Shown here one piece after another: positions 15,186-23,894 of a DNA stretch of 50,986 nucleotides (within the stretch, counting starts at the first letter, position 1; each line of letters begins with the position of its first letter). Below the pieces are notes generated by a model. It was not told the DNA's origin and did not search any database. It saw only the letters and a program-made list of their open reading frames with translations. Made by a program: the position numbers and the translations under genes. Origin of the DNA: Bdellovibrionales bacterium (GTDB lineage: Bacteria > Bdellovibrionota > Bdellovibrionia > Bdellovibrionales > UBA1609); assembly GCA_007121385.1 (NCBI GenBank), contig SKLV01000030.1, positions 1 through 50,986 of the forward strand. Direction: 5' to 3'.

Positions 15186-16562
15186 ATGAAATTGTTGGGA
15201 CACCAGATGTTGCAGGACGCAGAACTTGAGAATTTGATTGTAGCTTTGGGTCAAAGAGCCCAGCACTTCCATCAGCAAGTTGGCAACACACAATCCCCTC
15301 GAGCGGAGCATGAAGAGAGTGCAAGGTCTTTGGAGAGTCAGATTCATCGGGGCCGAGGTCGGCCTTTGTTTTACCCTTATGTGGGCACCGGGGCTGGACA
15401 TGGGGTCTATGTGGAATTGGAAGATGGTTCAGTAAAGATGGACCTGATCAATGGCATTGGCATTCACATTTTGGGCCATGGCCACCCGGCTTTAATTGCA
15501 GCGGCCCTAAAGGGGGCCCTCGCCGATATTGTGATGCAGGGTAATTTACAGCCTAATCGTGAGTATGTGGAGTTCACCAACAAAATGGTGGACCTGGCCT
15601 CTCGTTCAAGTCGGCTTCGGCACGCCTGGTTGGCCACATGTGGCACTATGGCCAACGAGAACGCTCTGAAGATATGCCGTCAAAAAGTCACCCCGGCTCG
15701 TAAAATTGTGGCCATGAAGAATGCTTTTGCAGGCCGTTCCACTCTCATGGCGGAGGTGACGGACAACCCGGCTTTTAAAGAGGGACTCCCTGAGTATGAT
15801 GAAGTTTTACGTCTGCCCTTTTATGACAAAAGAGACCCTCAGAGCGGAAAAAAAGCTTTGGAGTTAATGCGCTCTTATGTGGAGAGACACCCCAAGGATA
15901 TTTGCTGCTTTACTTTTGAGCCCATGCAGGGAGAGGGGGGCTATAAGGTGGCACCGCGGGAATACTTTATCCCCCTGCTGGAGCTGTGCCGCCGGGAGGG
16001 CATTCCAGTTTGGGCGGACGAGGTTCAGACCTTCTGTCGTACGGGACGGTTCTTTGCCTATGAGACATTGGAAATAGGGGAGTTTGTGGATGTTTGCACC
16101 GTGGCCAAGACCGCACAAAATGGAGTGACTTTGTACACAGAGGAGTTCAACCCCAAGCCCGGACTTATTGCTGGGACTTTTTCCGGCTCCACCGTCTCTT
16201 TGGCGGCCGGACTCAAGGTGCTCAACATCCTGGATCAGGAAAATTATATGGGGCCTGGCGGCCGGATTGAAAAAATCCATCAGGGCTTTATCAAAATGCT
16301 GAATGACCTCAATCAGGGCTCCTGCAAAGGCCTTCTCCAAGATGCAGAAGGTCTGGGGCTGATGATTGCAGTGACCCCCTTTGATGGAACTAAGGAAAAG
16401 CAGCTAGAGCTGCTGAAAGCTCTCTTTAAGAATGGGCTCATGGCCTTTGGCTGTGGTCGTGATCCCTATCGTCTAAGATTTCTGCTCCCAGCGGTGACCA
16501 CTGAGCAAGATATTCGCCGAGCTAGTGAAATTCTGGAAAAGTCTGTATTGGAGTTGCTTTGA
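15186..16562 (+). CDS. class III PLP-dependent aminotransferase (ornithine/succinylornithine type)
   Basis: Predicted to transfer the delta-amino group of ornithine, N-succinylornithine or a similar diamine to 2-oxoglutarate. The fold-type I class III pattern is clear: GHGHPALIAAAL, CGTMANENALK (phosphate site), FEPMQGEGGY, VWADEVQTFCRTGRFF with cofactor Asp278, and the PLP lysine in VAKTAQNG (Lys308). The 458-residue chain has about 60 extra N-terminal residues compared with ArgD/AstC. Followed by astA and astD, it most likely plays the AstC role; lysine aminotransferase is an alternative. Its stop overlaps the TTG start of the next gene. Confidence 0.85.
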   Translation: MKLLGHQMLQDAELENLIVALGQRAQHFHQQVGNTQSPRAEHEESARSLESQIHRGRGRPLFYPYVGTGAGHGVYVELEDGSVKMDLINGIGIHILGHGHPALIAAALKGALADIVMQGNLQPNREYVEFTNKMVDLASRSSRLRHAWLATCGTMANENALKICRQKVTPARKIVAMKNAFAGRSTLMAEVTDNPAFKEGLPEYDEVLRLPFYDKRDPQSGKKALELMRSYVERHPKDICCFTFEPMQGEGGYKVAPREYFIPLLELCRREGIPVWADEVQTFCRTGRFFAYETLEIGEFVDVCTVAKTAQNGVTLYTEEFNPKPGLIAGTFSGSTVSLAAGLKVLNILDQENYMGPGGRIEKIHQGFIKMLNDLNQGSCKGLLQDAEGLGLMIAVTPFDGTKEKQLELLKALFKNGLMAFGCGRDPYRLRFLLPAVTTEQDIRRASEILEKSVLELL

Positions 16563-17914
16563 AGTTTGTTGAGGATTGTCGCAGACTCATCTCTCTGGAA
16601 AGCACGCCAGATCAGGGCAATCGAAGGGTGGCAGAGACCTTGGCAGAAATGGCTCGGCAGGCGGGCCTTGATGTCCAACTGCAGCAGGAAACTCTTAAAG
16701 GCTTAGAGCAGGCTAATGTGATTATAAGACCTCCTGGGGCCAAGACTCTTTTGGGATCTTGTAAAGAGTTTTTGCTGCAAACCCATTTGGACACAGCAGA
16801 GCCGGGCAGCTTTGCTCTGTGGACACAAACGGAGCACAACCCCTTCAATGCGAGCATCTACGGAGACACGCTTTATGGCTTGGGGGCTGCGGACACCAAG
16901 CTGGACTTTCTTTGTAAATTAGAGGCTTTAAAGTCTCTGGCTGGAGAGAACTTTAAAAAGCCACCTGTGATTGTAGGGACCTTTGGAGCGCAAACGGGGA
17001 TGACTGGCGCAAGCAAACTACTGCGGCGTCAACTGATTGATCCCGATCTGGCTTTGGTGGGGGAGCCAACGGATTTTGCCTTAAGCACAAAAGGTATAGG
17101 CTTAGCTGTGGTGGAAATATCCATTCCCTTTTCGCCCCAGGAGCGGGACTACCGACGCAACCACGACCTTGTGGAGAGCAGCTTTTCGCAGAGTAAAATT
17201 TTTTTTGGTAAGCCAGCTCACGGAAGCGTCCCTGAAATGGGTGAAAATGCCATTCTCAAGATGCTGGACTATCTCTCTCAGCTTCCTCAGGGGCTTGCTG
17301 TGATGGACCTCGATGGGGGGATCAGCCACAATTCGGTTCCTGCCAGTGCAGTCTTAGAGGTGGATCTTGTCGGCGGTATGCAGGATCCCCTGGCGGCCAA
17401 GATTCGAGATCTATTGGCGGAGTTAAGAGGCCTGGAGCAGGAGTTTCGCCTCTATCAAGACGATAACTTTTACCCCAAGCACCCCACGATGAACCTAGGC
17501 ATGATCCGCACAAGTGAGGATCAGGTACAGCTCACCGGCAGTTGCCGTATTCTGCCAATGGTGGAGCAGGCCACCTATGAGGGCTGGATGGAGAGCTTAG
17601 ATCAGTTTTGCCGGAAGCAAAATGCTCAATTTCGCGTTCTTGACTACAAACCCTCTTTCTCCACGGATCCGCAGCTTCCTTTTGTTCAGGCCTGCAGCCA
17701 TATTTTGGAGGAAATGGGGCTCTCTGCCCTTCCTCGTGGACTTGCGGCGGCCACAGAAGCCAGCGTCTTTTCAAGGATGGGGATCTCCTGTGTGGCTTTT
17801 GGTCCTGGGAAAAGTGCGGGCAACTCTCATCAGCCCAATGAAAGTATTAGTTTGGACAGCTTACAAAAAGCCACTCAGTTCTATCGAAGAATTATTCAGA
17901 GGATGTGTTTATGA
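16559..17914 (+). CDS. M20-family peptidase/deacylase homologue lacking the catalytic Glu pair
   Basis: Homologue of ArgE/DapE zinc amidohydrolases. Seen: His76-x-Asp78 in THLDTAEPG, Asp112 in LGAADTK, Glu169 in LVGEPTDF, a dimerisation-domain GKPAHGSVPEMGENAI, and His424 in GNSHQPNE. The usual DEE motif, carrying the general base and a bridging metal ligand, reads G-A-Q (Gly143, Ala144, Gln145, in TFGAQTGMTGA). By family knowledge this should abolish or alter hydrolysis. Start is TTG 16559 overlapping the previous stop; the end overlaps astA (ATGA). In an operon with astA and astD it could be a desuccinylase substitute, but the missing residues argue for a binding or altered function. The frame is intact over 451 residues. 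Confidence 0.8.
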   Translation: MKFVEDCRRLISLESTPDQGNRRVAETLAEMARQAGLDVQLQQETLKGLEQANVIIRPPGAKTLLGSCKEFLLQTHLDTAEPGSFALWTQTEHNPFNASIYGDTLYGLGAADTKLDFLCKLEALKSLAGENFKKPPVIVGTFGAQTGMTGASKLLRRQLIDPDLALVGEPTDFALSTKGIGLAVVEISIPFSPQERDYRRNHDLVESSFSQSKIFFGKPAHGSVPEMGENAILKMLDYLSQLPQGLAVMDLDGGISHNSVPASAVLEVDLVGGMQDPLAAKIRDLLAELRGLEQEFRLYQDDNFYPKHPTMNLGMIRTSEDQVQLTGSCRILPMVEQATYEGWMESLDQFCRKQNAQFRVLDYKPSFSTDPQLPFVQACSHILEEMGLSALPRGLAAATEASVFSRMGISCVAFGPGKSAGNSHQPNESISLDSLQKATQFYRRIIQRMCL

Positions 17915-18963
17915 GTTTCATTGTTCGTCCAGCTCGTCTTGACGACCTCCAGGAGCTATTTGATCTGGCTCGTCAGTTCACCCTGCTTAATCTGCCGGCA
18001 GATAAAAGCTTGTTGAGCAAGAAAATTGAGCTCAGTCAGGCCTCCTTTGCTGGGGAGCTTTCCAAGGCCCAGGCGGAGTACCTCTTTGTTGTGGAGGATC
18101 TTGAGGACCAGAGGGTGGCAGGGAGCAGCAGTGTTATTGCCAAGAGCGGAACTCCTGACTCTCCCAACTTTAGTTTTAAAGTGCTCAAGCGGGAGAGATT
18201 CTCCAAAGATTTGGGAGTGGGATTCATTCATCAAATTCTTCGCCTCCATGAGAATACAGATGGTCCTACAGAAGTGGGTGGCTTGGTGGTGGATAAAGGT
18301 TACCGAAGGCGTCCAGAGAAGTTGGGTCGCTTGATCAGCCTGTCCCGGTTTATCTACATCGGAATGTTCAGTGAGCGCTTTGAAGATCAACTTCATTCGG
18401 AGATGGCCCCGCCTCTCACGGACGAGGGACGTAGTGAGTTTTGGGAGGCTTTGGGGCGACGTTTCACGGGGATGCCCTATAAGGAGGCCGATGCCATCAG
18501 CCAGCAGAACAATCAATTTATTAAGTCCCTTTTTCCTGAGGAAGATATCTACCTTTGCCTCCTCGATTCGAAGGCCAGATTGGTTCTTGGACGAGTTGGA
18601 GAGGAGACTCAAGGGGCTTTACATCTCTTGTCAGGACTGGGCTTTCGCTACAAAGAAGAGGTAGATCCCTTTGATGGAGGCCCTCACTTGGGAGTGGCCA
18701 CTAAAGAGGTGACTTTAATTCAACAAGGTCGGTACTATAAGCCTATGACTCAGACAAAGCCCTCAGTCCCGTTTCAGGGAGAAGCTTTGGTGGGGCTCAG
18801 CCGGGAAGAGGACTTTCGCTGTATGGTCAGTTCCTACAGCTTGACGGGAGACCAGTTGAGCTTGCCAGAGTTGACTTGGTCTGGCTTGGAGCTGGAAGAG
18901 GGAGAAGAATTGTTTTTTTCTCCACTTCAATCCGGAAGAAAAAAGAATAAACTGCGAAAATAG
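17911..18963 (+). CDS. astA: arginine N-succinyltransferase
   Basis: First enzyme of the arginine succinyltransferase pathway: succinyl-CoA plus arginine (or ornithine) gives the N2-succinyl amino acid. Diagnostic stretches are IVRPARLDDL, VGGLVVDKGYRRRPEKLGRL, LISLSRFIYIGMFSERF, APPLTDEGRSEFWEALGRR and FTGMPYKEAD, all in AstA/AruG order. The ATG at 17911 is chosen over a GTG at 17905 because AGAGGA lies 7 nt upstream and it forms an ATGA overlap with the preceding stop. Product 350 residues, near the usual 340-345. astB (succinylarginine dihydrolase) and astE are not in the window. Confidence 0.92.
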   Translation: MSFIVRPARLDDLQELFDLARQFTLLNLPADKSLLSKKIELSQASFAGELSKAQAEYLFVVEDLEDQRVAGSSSVIAKSGTPDSPNFSFKVLKRERFSKDLGVGFIHQILRLHENTDGPTEVGGLVVDKGYRRRPEKLGRLISLSRFIYIGMFSERFEDQLHSEMAPPLTDEGRSEFWEALGRRFTGMPYKEADAISQQNNQFIKSLFPEEDIYLCLLDSKARLVLGRVGEETQGALHLLSGLGFRYKEEVDPFDGGPHLGVATKEVTLIQQGRYYKPMTQTKPSVPFQGEALVGLSREEDFRCMVSSYSLTGDQLSLPELTWSGLELEEGEELFFSPLQSGRKKNKLRK

Positions 18964-18972
18964 GAGAGAGAA

Positions 18973-20493
18973 ATGGAACAAAGGCAAGAGCTTGCATTTT
19001 TAGGAGACTATTTTCAAGGGCAGTTTATTTTAGCTGCTGATCCGGATGGAGAGTGGGAGATTTTAAGTCCGGGGGATCTCAGGGATAAAGTGACCCAAGC
19101 CAGTTTTTCTTACGACCATATTGATTCCGCCTGCCTTTCAGCTCGGGCAGCCTACTTGGATTGGGCCCGCCTTGGAGTTGAGGGACGAAGGCCTTATTTG
19201 CAAAGATTAAAGGAGATGTATTCTGTTCATTCTGAGGAGCTGGCAGAGTTGATCAGTCGGGAAACGGGAAAGCCTCTTTGGGAGTCTCGGACCGAAGCTA
19301 AGGCGATGATCTCCAAAATTGATATCACTCTTAATCATTCCTTGAAGTTGGTGGCTGAAGAGCGAGTGGAGAATGCCTTGCCTGGTGTGGATGGCTATAT
19401 CAGACATAAACCTCGCGGGGTCATGGCTGTGGTGGGCCCTTTTAACTTTCCCGGCCATCTGGCCAATGGACATATTATTCCGGCTCTGATTGCTGGAAAC
19501 ACGGTGGTGTTCAAGCCCTCCGACAAGGCTCCTATGGTGGGTCAGTGGATGGCCAGAATGTTTGACCAGGCCGAATTTCCTCCAGGGGTATTCAATTTAC
19601 TTCAGGGAAAGGCAGAAACGGGTAAGCGACTTTGCGTCAACCACTATGTGGATGGAATTCTCTTTACTGGGTCTTATGAAGTAGGACTCAAGATTCAACA
19701 GGACACTCTTCATCATCATTGGAAGATTTTGGCCCTTGAGATGGGGGGCAAGAACAGTACCATTATTTGGGAAGATGCAGACCTGGACAAGGCTATCTAT
19801 GAAACACTCATAGGCGCCTTTTTGACCACAGGACAGCGCTGTTCCTGCACGAGTAAAGTGATTGTCCACGAGAAAATAGCCGATGAATTTACAGAGCGTT
19901 TTTATCAGGCAGCAAAAAAAATAGCCATAGGTCACTGGACTGACGCAAAAGTTTTTATGGGCCCTTTGATCAGCTCAGAGGCTGTGGAGAAATACCTTCG
20001 CTTTCAGGAGATTGCAAAAAGGGAGGGAGCAGAGAGCTTGATGCGGGGTAAGGTCTTGGATCTGCCTGTTGAGGGTCACTATGTGACCCCTAGTATTAAC
20101 TTGGTGGACAAGTTTGATCCCAAATCAGTGTATCAAAAAAGCGAAATATTTGGCCCCAATGTGGCCATTCAAAAGGTCAGTGATTTTGATGAGGCCTTGA
20201 CCATCACTAATTCCACAGGCTTTGGCCTGGTCATGGCTCTCTTCAGTAAAGATCGAAGTCTCTATGAAAAGGCGCTCATTGAGGCGCGGGTGGGACTTTT
20301 GAATTGGAACCGCACCACCAATGGAGCGAGCTCCCGTCTTCCCTTTGGGGGCATGGGAAAGTCAGGTAACGACAGACCCTCAGCCCACTATGCCATCCAG
20401 TACTGCACAGTTCCGGTGGCCAGTCTGGAGGATGGGACTCCCTTTAACCCGGAGCAGAGCTTTCCCGGTCTGGAGTTTGAGCCTCAATCATGA
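18973..20493 (+). CDS. astD: N-succinylglutamate 5-semialdehyde dehydrogenase
   Basis: NAD-dependent aldehyde dehydrogenase oxidising succinylglutamate semialdehyde, downstream of the aminotransferase step. The 506-residue protein shows the ALDH active site: Asn158 in GPFNFPGHLANGHIIPAL (an AstD-typical stretch), Glu256 in LALEMGGKN and nucleophile Cys290 in TTGQRCSC. EIFGPNVAIQKV and the C-terminal RLPFGGMGKSGN complete the pattern. It begins 9 bp after astA with GGAGAGAG upstream, and overlaps mltG by ATGA, which couples a catabolic gene to a cell-wall gene. Confidence 0.92.
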   Translation: MEQRQELAFLGDYFQGQFILAADPDGEWEILSPGDLRDKVTQASFSYDHIDSACLSARAAYLDWARLGVEGRRPYLQRLKEMYSVHSEELAELISRETGKPLWESRTEAKAMISKIDITLNHSLKLVAEERVENALPGVDGYIRHKPRGVMAVVGPFNFPGHLANGHIIPALIAGNTVVFKPSDKAPMVGQWMARMFDQAEFPPGVFNLLQGKAETGKRLCVNHYVDGILFTGSYEVGLKIQQDTLHHHWKILALEMGGKNSTIIWEDADLDKAIYETLIGAFLTTGQRCSCTSKVIVHEKIADEFTERFYQAAKKIAIGHWTDAKVFMGPLISSEAVEKYLRFQEIAKREGAESLMRGKVLDLPVEGHYVTPSINLVDKFDPKSVYQKSEIFGPNVAIQKVSDFDEALTITNSTGFGLVMALFSKDRSLYEKALIEARVGLLNWNRTTNGASSRLPFGGMGKSGNDRPSAHYAIQYCTVPVASLEDGTPFNPEQSFPGLEFEPQS

Positions 20494-21590
20494 AAAAAGT
20501 TTTGGCCATTTTGATATCAATGGGATTTTTGTCCATTTTAGCTTTGGGCACCTTAGGCTTGCGGTTTTGGCTTCAGTCGCCGGGATCAGCGGACCAGGAG
20601 AGAATTTTTGAAGTGGCTCCTGGAACCCCTTTCAGGGCTATTGCCGAACGCCTAGAGCAGGAGGGCTTAGTCAGCAGCTCTCTACAGTTGAGGCTTCTGG
20701 CTCGTTGGACAGGTCATGACTCCAGAGCTCGTGTGGGGGAGTATTCTTTGAACATGGGAATGCGGCCGATTGAAATCTTAGAGATTATTTCTTCGGGGCG
20801 GAGTTTGGGTTATCCGATCACCATCACTGAGGGCATGAATATTCTGGACATTGCCCTTGAGTTAGAGGCGCGAGGCTATGCTCAACGCGATGAGTTTTTG
20901 CGATATGTTCGGGATCCTGCAGTGGTGGAGAGGCTTTTGGGAGAAAAGCTGTACAGTCTAGAGGGCTATCTTTTCCCTGAAACCTATATGCTGACTAGGT
21001 ACTCTCAAATGCCGGATATTGTGCAGATGATGGTCTCTCGCTTTTTGAGAGTTTGGTCAGAGATCGAAGAAGAGGCCAAGGCTAAGGGGATGAGTCGCCA
21101 TGAAGTGGTGACTTTTGCCAGTTTGATCGAAAAAGAGACGGGAGCTCCTTGGGAGAGGCCCCTGATTTCTTCGGTGTTTCACAATCGGCTTAAAAAGGGA
21201 ATGAGGCTTCAGAGTGATCCCACCATTCTCTATGGAATGTTTGATGAGACCGATGAAATGCCCCATCGGATTCGCCGGGTGGATATTCGCCGCTACAATC
21301 GCTTCAACACCTATACAGTGGATGGTTTGCCTTTTGGGCCTGTGGCTAATCCCGGAAGGGAGTCCTTGGCGGCGGTTCTGAGACCCCAGGAAAGCCCCTA
21401 TTTATTTTTTGTCAGCCAAAATGATGGCACCCATATTTTCTCAAGGACTTATGAAGAGCATAGAGCTGCGGTGCAGCGCTATCAGGTGGACCCCAAGGCC
21501 CGAGAGGGCCGTTCTTGGAGGGAGCTCTCACGTCGCCTTCAAGAGGAAGGTAGCCAGGATTTAGGGCCGGAGGAGGGGAGAGAGGACTAG
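20490..21590 (+). CDS. mltG: endolytic murein transglycosylase MltG
   Basis: Inner-membrane lytic transglycosylase thought to cut nascent glycan strands and set their length. The 366-residue YceG/MltG protein has an N-terminal transmembrane helix (6-24), a LysM-like region (GTPFRAIAERLEQEGLV), then the catalytic domain: TEGMNILDIALELE, LEGYLFPETYML, the catalytic Glu in ASLIEKETG, VFHNRLKKGMRLQSDPTILYG and GLPFGPVANPG. It overlaps the astD stop (ATGA), so it is the last gene of the ast-like operon; this link looks positional rather than functional. Confidence 0.94.
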   Translation: MKKVLAILISMGFLSILALGTLGLRFWLQSPGSADQERIFEVAPGTPFRAIAERLEQEGLVSSSLQLRLLARWTGHDSRARVGEYSLNMGMRPIEILEIISSGRSLGYPITITEGMNILDIALELEARGYAQRDEFLRYVRDPAVVERLLGEKLYSLEGYLFPETYMLTRYSQMPDIVQMMVSRFLRVWSEIEEEAKAKGMSRHEVVTFASLIEKETGAPWERPLISSVFHNRLKKGMRLQSDPTILYGMFDETDEMPHRIRRVDIRRYNRFNTYTVDGLPFGPVANPGRESLAAVLRPQESPYLFFVSQNDGTHIFSRTYEEHRAAVQRYQVDPKAREGRSWRELSRRLQEEGSQDLGPEEGRED

Positions 21591-21600
21591 CTCCTCTCTC
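21578..21600. terminator. stem-loop between convergent mltG and lipoprotein genes
   Basis: GAGAGAGGA (21578-21586) pairs perfectly with TCCTCTCTC (21592-21600) across a 5-nt loop containing the mltG stop. There is no T-tract on either side, so termination is only suggested by its place between converging genes. Confidence 0.3.
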
Positions 21601-21608
21601 TCCCAGGC

Positions 21609-22358
21609 TTAGTCTTCCAGGAGCCTCAAACGGGTTACCATATAGACATCTACGGCTTGCCCCAGATTCATTTTGGATCGGATCTCGTAATGGAGGACTT
21701 GTTCATCTTCCCCAGTGACGGAGAAGAAGCTCACATCAGTGCGCAAGCTGCCCTTTTGATAAACCTGAGCTGGGTGAGTCAATGAGGGAATGCTTTCCTC
21801 AACAGATTCTGTTGAAACATCAGCGTAGGTGGCCCTGATGGGTCCGCCATCATAGACAAAGCCGAATTCGCCCACGCGGATATTATGGAACAGTCCATCT
21901 TCATCCACTTCCATAGCGCGGACCCCCCAAAGGCCGAGGGACAAACCCATCATTTCGGGTTTGAGGTTGCGCACGCACCGGCTCTCTAGGCTCTCAGTGG
22001 AAACGGGTCGAGATCCTTGAGCTGAGGGAGTGGCAGTTTCAGGACTGGGCTGAAAAGCACCCTTAAAGTGAATCATCAGAGCTTCTTCACGGTCATTGAA
22101 AAACAAGTCGACAGAGACAAGCTCGTAGGCCCCAGAGGGAAGAAGCAGCTCCTCGTTCTCCCCAGGGGAGCCACTACTTTCACCGATTTTTTCGAAAGTC
22201 TGTTCGGAGCTACTTTCTGGGTTCATGGAGATGGGATCGTGATCTATAGGACAGCGCAAACCCCGATAACTGAGGCCACCGCCCCCACCTCCGCAGCCAC
22301 TGAGCCAAATCAGACCGAACAAACTTCCCAATCCCAGGCTGAGCTTTAAAAAAGACAT
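21609..22358 (-). CDS. predicted lipoprotein of unknown function
   Basis: A 249-residue protein with a signal peptide ending in lipobox LSGC, followed by an unusual run of six glycines. The rest is a beta-rich, acidic domain (VSVDLFFNDREEALMIHFKG, FGFVYDGGPIRATYADVS, LHYEIRSKMNLGQAVDVY). No family recognised. ATG 22358 has GGGAG 5 nt upstream. It is the last gene of the long minus-strand run, 51 bp after the FG-GAP-type gene, and converges with mltG. Confidence 0.75.
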   Translation of the reverse strand: MSFLKLSLGLGSLFGLIWLSGCGGGGGGLSYRGLRCPIDHDPISMNPESSSEQTFEKIGESSGSPGENEELLLPSGAYELVSVDLFFNDREEALMIHFKGAFQPSPETATPSAQGSRPVSTESLESRCVRNLKPEMMGLSLGLWGVRAMEVDEDGLFHNIRVGEFGFVYDGGPIRATYADVSTESVEESIPSLTHPAQVYQKGSLRTDVSFFSVTGEDEQVLHYEIRSKMNLGQAVDVYMVTRLRLLED

Positions 22359-22409
22359 GGCATCTCCCGCAAAAATAGAGGCTTGTTTATACTACGCGTC
22401 AGAAATTTG

Positions 22410-22904
22410 TCAAGGAAAAGATGGGGAGCTTTCTGGGCGTCGCAGGGGCTCAAAAACTTCCAAATCGGGGTTAAAGCGGTAGACATTGAGGTGAGCCGTT
22501 AAGCGCTCATCAAAGGTGGGGGCAATGATTTCCATTTGCCCATCCCCATTCACATCTTCCAAAGCCAAGTTCACACTTTGACCTCGAAAGTTAAAGTGCC
22601 CATCTCTTAAATCCGGGAGTCGAATGCGATCCACCAAGGGACTCCGGCCTCCATCCTCAATATGGCGACGATAGATTTCCAAAAAGAGCCCCTGAGAGCT
22701 CCTCACTTTGAGCACCTCAAAGAGTTGTCCATCCCGGAGAATATCTCCAGTCACGGAGGAAAGAATTTGCCTCTCCACAGGAGGTAAAAGACCACGCTGA
22801 ACCTGATCGCGCCAGGAGGGAATCAGTACAATCATGAGACTGGCGACAAAGGCCATGGCCAGCCCAGTGATCCAGAAAAGCTTCAATCTTTTTATGAATT
22901 TCAC
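22410..22904 (-). CDS. membrane-anchored protein with one FG-GAP/VCBS-type repeat
   Basis: A 164-residue protein with an N-terminal transmembrane segment or signal anchor (10-30) and a periplasmic domain. The stretch LALEDVNGDGQMEIIAPTFD is a typical calcium-binding DxNxDGxxE loop of FG-GAP repeats; only one unit is visible. The start is GTG 22904; no ATG is available, because an upstream ATG is followed at once by a stop. It follows rluD by 27 bp. Function unknown; an isolated repeat may be a remnant of, or resemble, integrin-like propellers. Confidence 0.7.
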   Translation of the reverse strand: MKFIKRLKLFWITGLAMAFVASLMIVLIPSWRDQVQRGLLPPVERQILSSVTGDILRDGQLFEVLKVRSSQGLFLEIYRRHIEDGGRSPLVDRIRLPDLRDGHFNFRGQSVNLALEDVNGDGQMEIIAPTFDERLTAHLNVYRFNPDLEVFEPLRRPESSPSFP

Positions 22905-22931
22905 TCTTTACATTTTCAATGAGGCCCCAAT

Positions 22932-23894
22932 TTAAGGCAAGCCCAGAGTGTGTATAAGCTCGGTGATGTCCTGGGGCCAGGAGCTGGTGAATTTTAACTC
23001 GGCCCCGGTTTTGGGATGAACAAAGCCGAGCTCAGCCGCATGCAGGGCCAAACGGTCCAGTGATTGAATGGACTCTCGCAAGGACTGAGATTTTAGACCC
23101 TTTGCCCGACGTAGCCCGCCATAGAGCCTATCCCCCAGAATGGGGTGACCCATTTCAGACATATGGATGCGGATTTGATGGGTTCTTCCTGTCTCCAATT
23201 GGCAGAGAAGGAGTGAAACTCCCTGAGGGCTCACCTTTAAAGTCTGGTAATGGGTGATGGCCAGCTTACCCTGAGGTAAAGAACAGAACCTTTTTCGGTC
23301 CTGGGGGTGGCGGCCCAAGAAGGACTCGATACGCCCTTTGGGTTTTTTTGGGACTCCAAAAACCAGGGCATAGTATATACGATGAATTTTTCTATCTTTA
23401 AACTGTTGAACCAAATGAGCTTGGCTGAGGTCGTTTTTGGCCACGACAAGTATTCCGCTGGTGTCTTTGTCCAGGCGGTGGACAATTCCCGGCCGTTGTT
23501 CAGCAAAGCCCATAGATAAATCCTTCACCTTATGGACTAGGGCGTTCACCAAAGTGTCAGCGGAGTGTCCTGCTGCCGGGTGAACCACAAGCCCCGCTGG
23601 CTTTTCCACCACAAGAAGATCTTCATCCTCATAGAGAATCTCTATGTCCAAGTCTAAGGCCTCAATATGGGAGGGGGAAGGAGGGGGCAAGCTCACCAGA
23701 TACTGATCTCCTGATTCCACCAAATGGGAGGCCTTGAGTTTGGCAGATTTCTTGGGCTCCATGATCTGCACTCGGCCCTGGGCAATTAGTTGGGCCGCCC
23801 GGCTGCGAGACCCCACCTGAGGATGGGTGGAGAGAGCCTTATCCAGTCGCTCTCCGGCGGGGAGATTGTCCACAAAAAGAATTTCAGACTTCAA
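22932..23894 (-). CDS. rluD: 23S rRNA pseudouridine synthase of the RluD type
   Basis: Isomerises uridines in 23S rRNA helix 69 if it is a true RluD. The order is an S4 RNA-binding domain (1-75; GERLDKALSTHPQVGSRSRA) and the RluA-family catalytic domain with HRLDKDTSGILVVAKN containing the catalytic Asp, VEKPAGLVVHPA, and LETGRTHQIRIHM. Length (320) fits RluC/RluD; the S4 domain plus overall pattern favours RluD. The start is TTG overlapping the preceding stop (TTGA), an uncommon coupling shared with the M20 gene here. Confidence 0.9.
   Translation of the reverse strand: MKSEILFVDNLPAGERLDKALSTHPQVGSRSRAAQLIAQGRVQIMEPKKSAKLKASHLVESGDQYLVSLPPPSPSHIEALDLDIEILYEDEDLLVVEKPAGLVVHPAAGHSADTLVNALVHKVKDLSMGFAEQRPGIVHRLDKDTSGILVVAKNDLSQAHLVQQFKDRKIHRIYYALVFGVPKKPKGRIESFLGRHPQDRKRFCSLPQGKLAITHYQTLKVSPQGVSLLLCQLETGRTHQIRIHMSEMGHPILGDRLYGGLRRAKGLKSQSLRESIQSLDRLALHAAELGFVHPKTGAELKFTSSWPQDITELIHTLGLP

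Noticed and set aside
15864-16340. 158-codon open frame antisense to the aminotransferase
   Set aside because: A shadow of a conserved gene, no start signals.
17956-18612. 218-codon open frame antisense to astA
   Set aside because: astA on the opposite strand is conserved throughout; the antisense product is unstructured.
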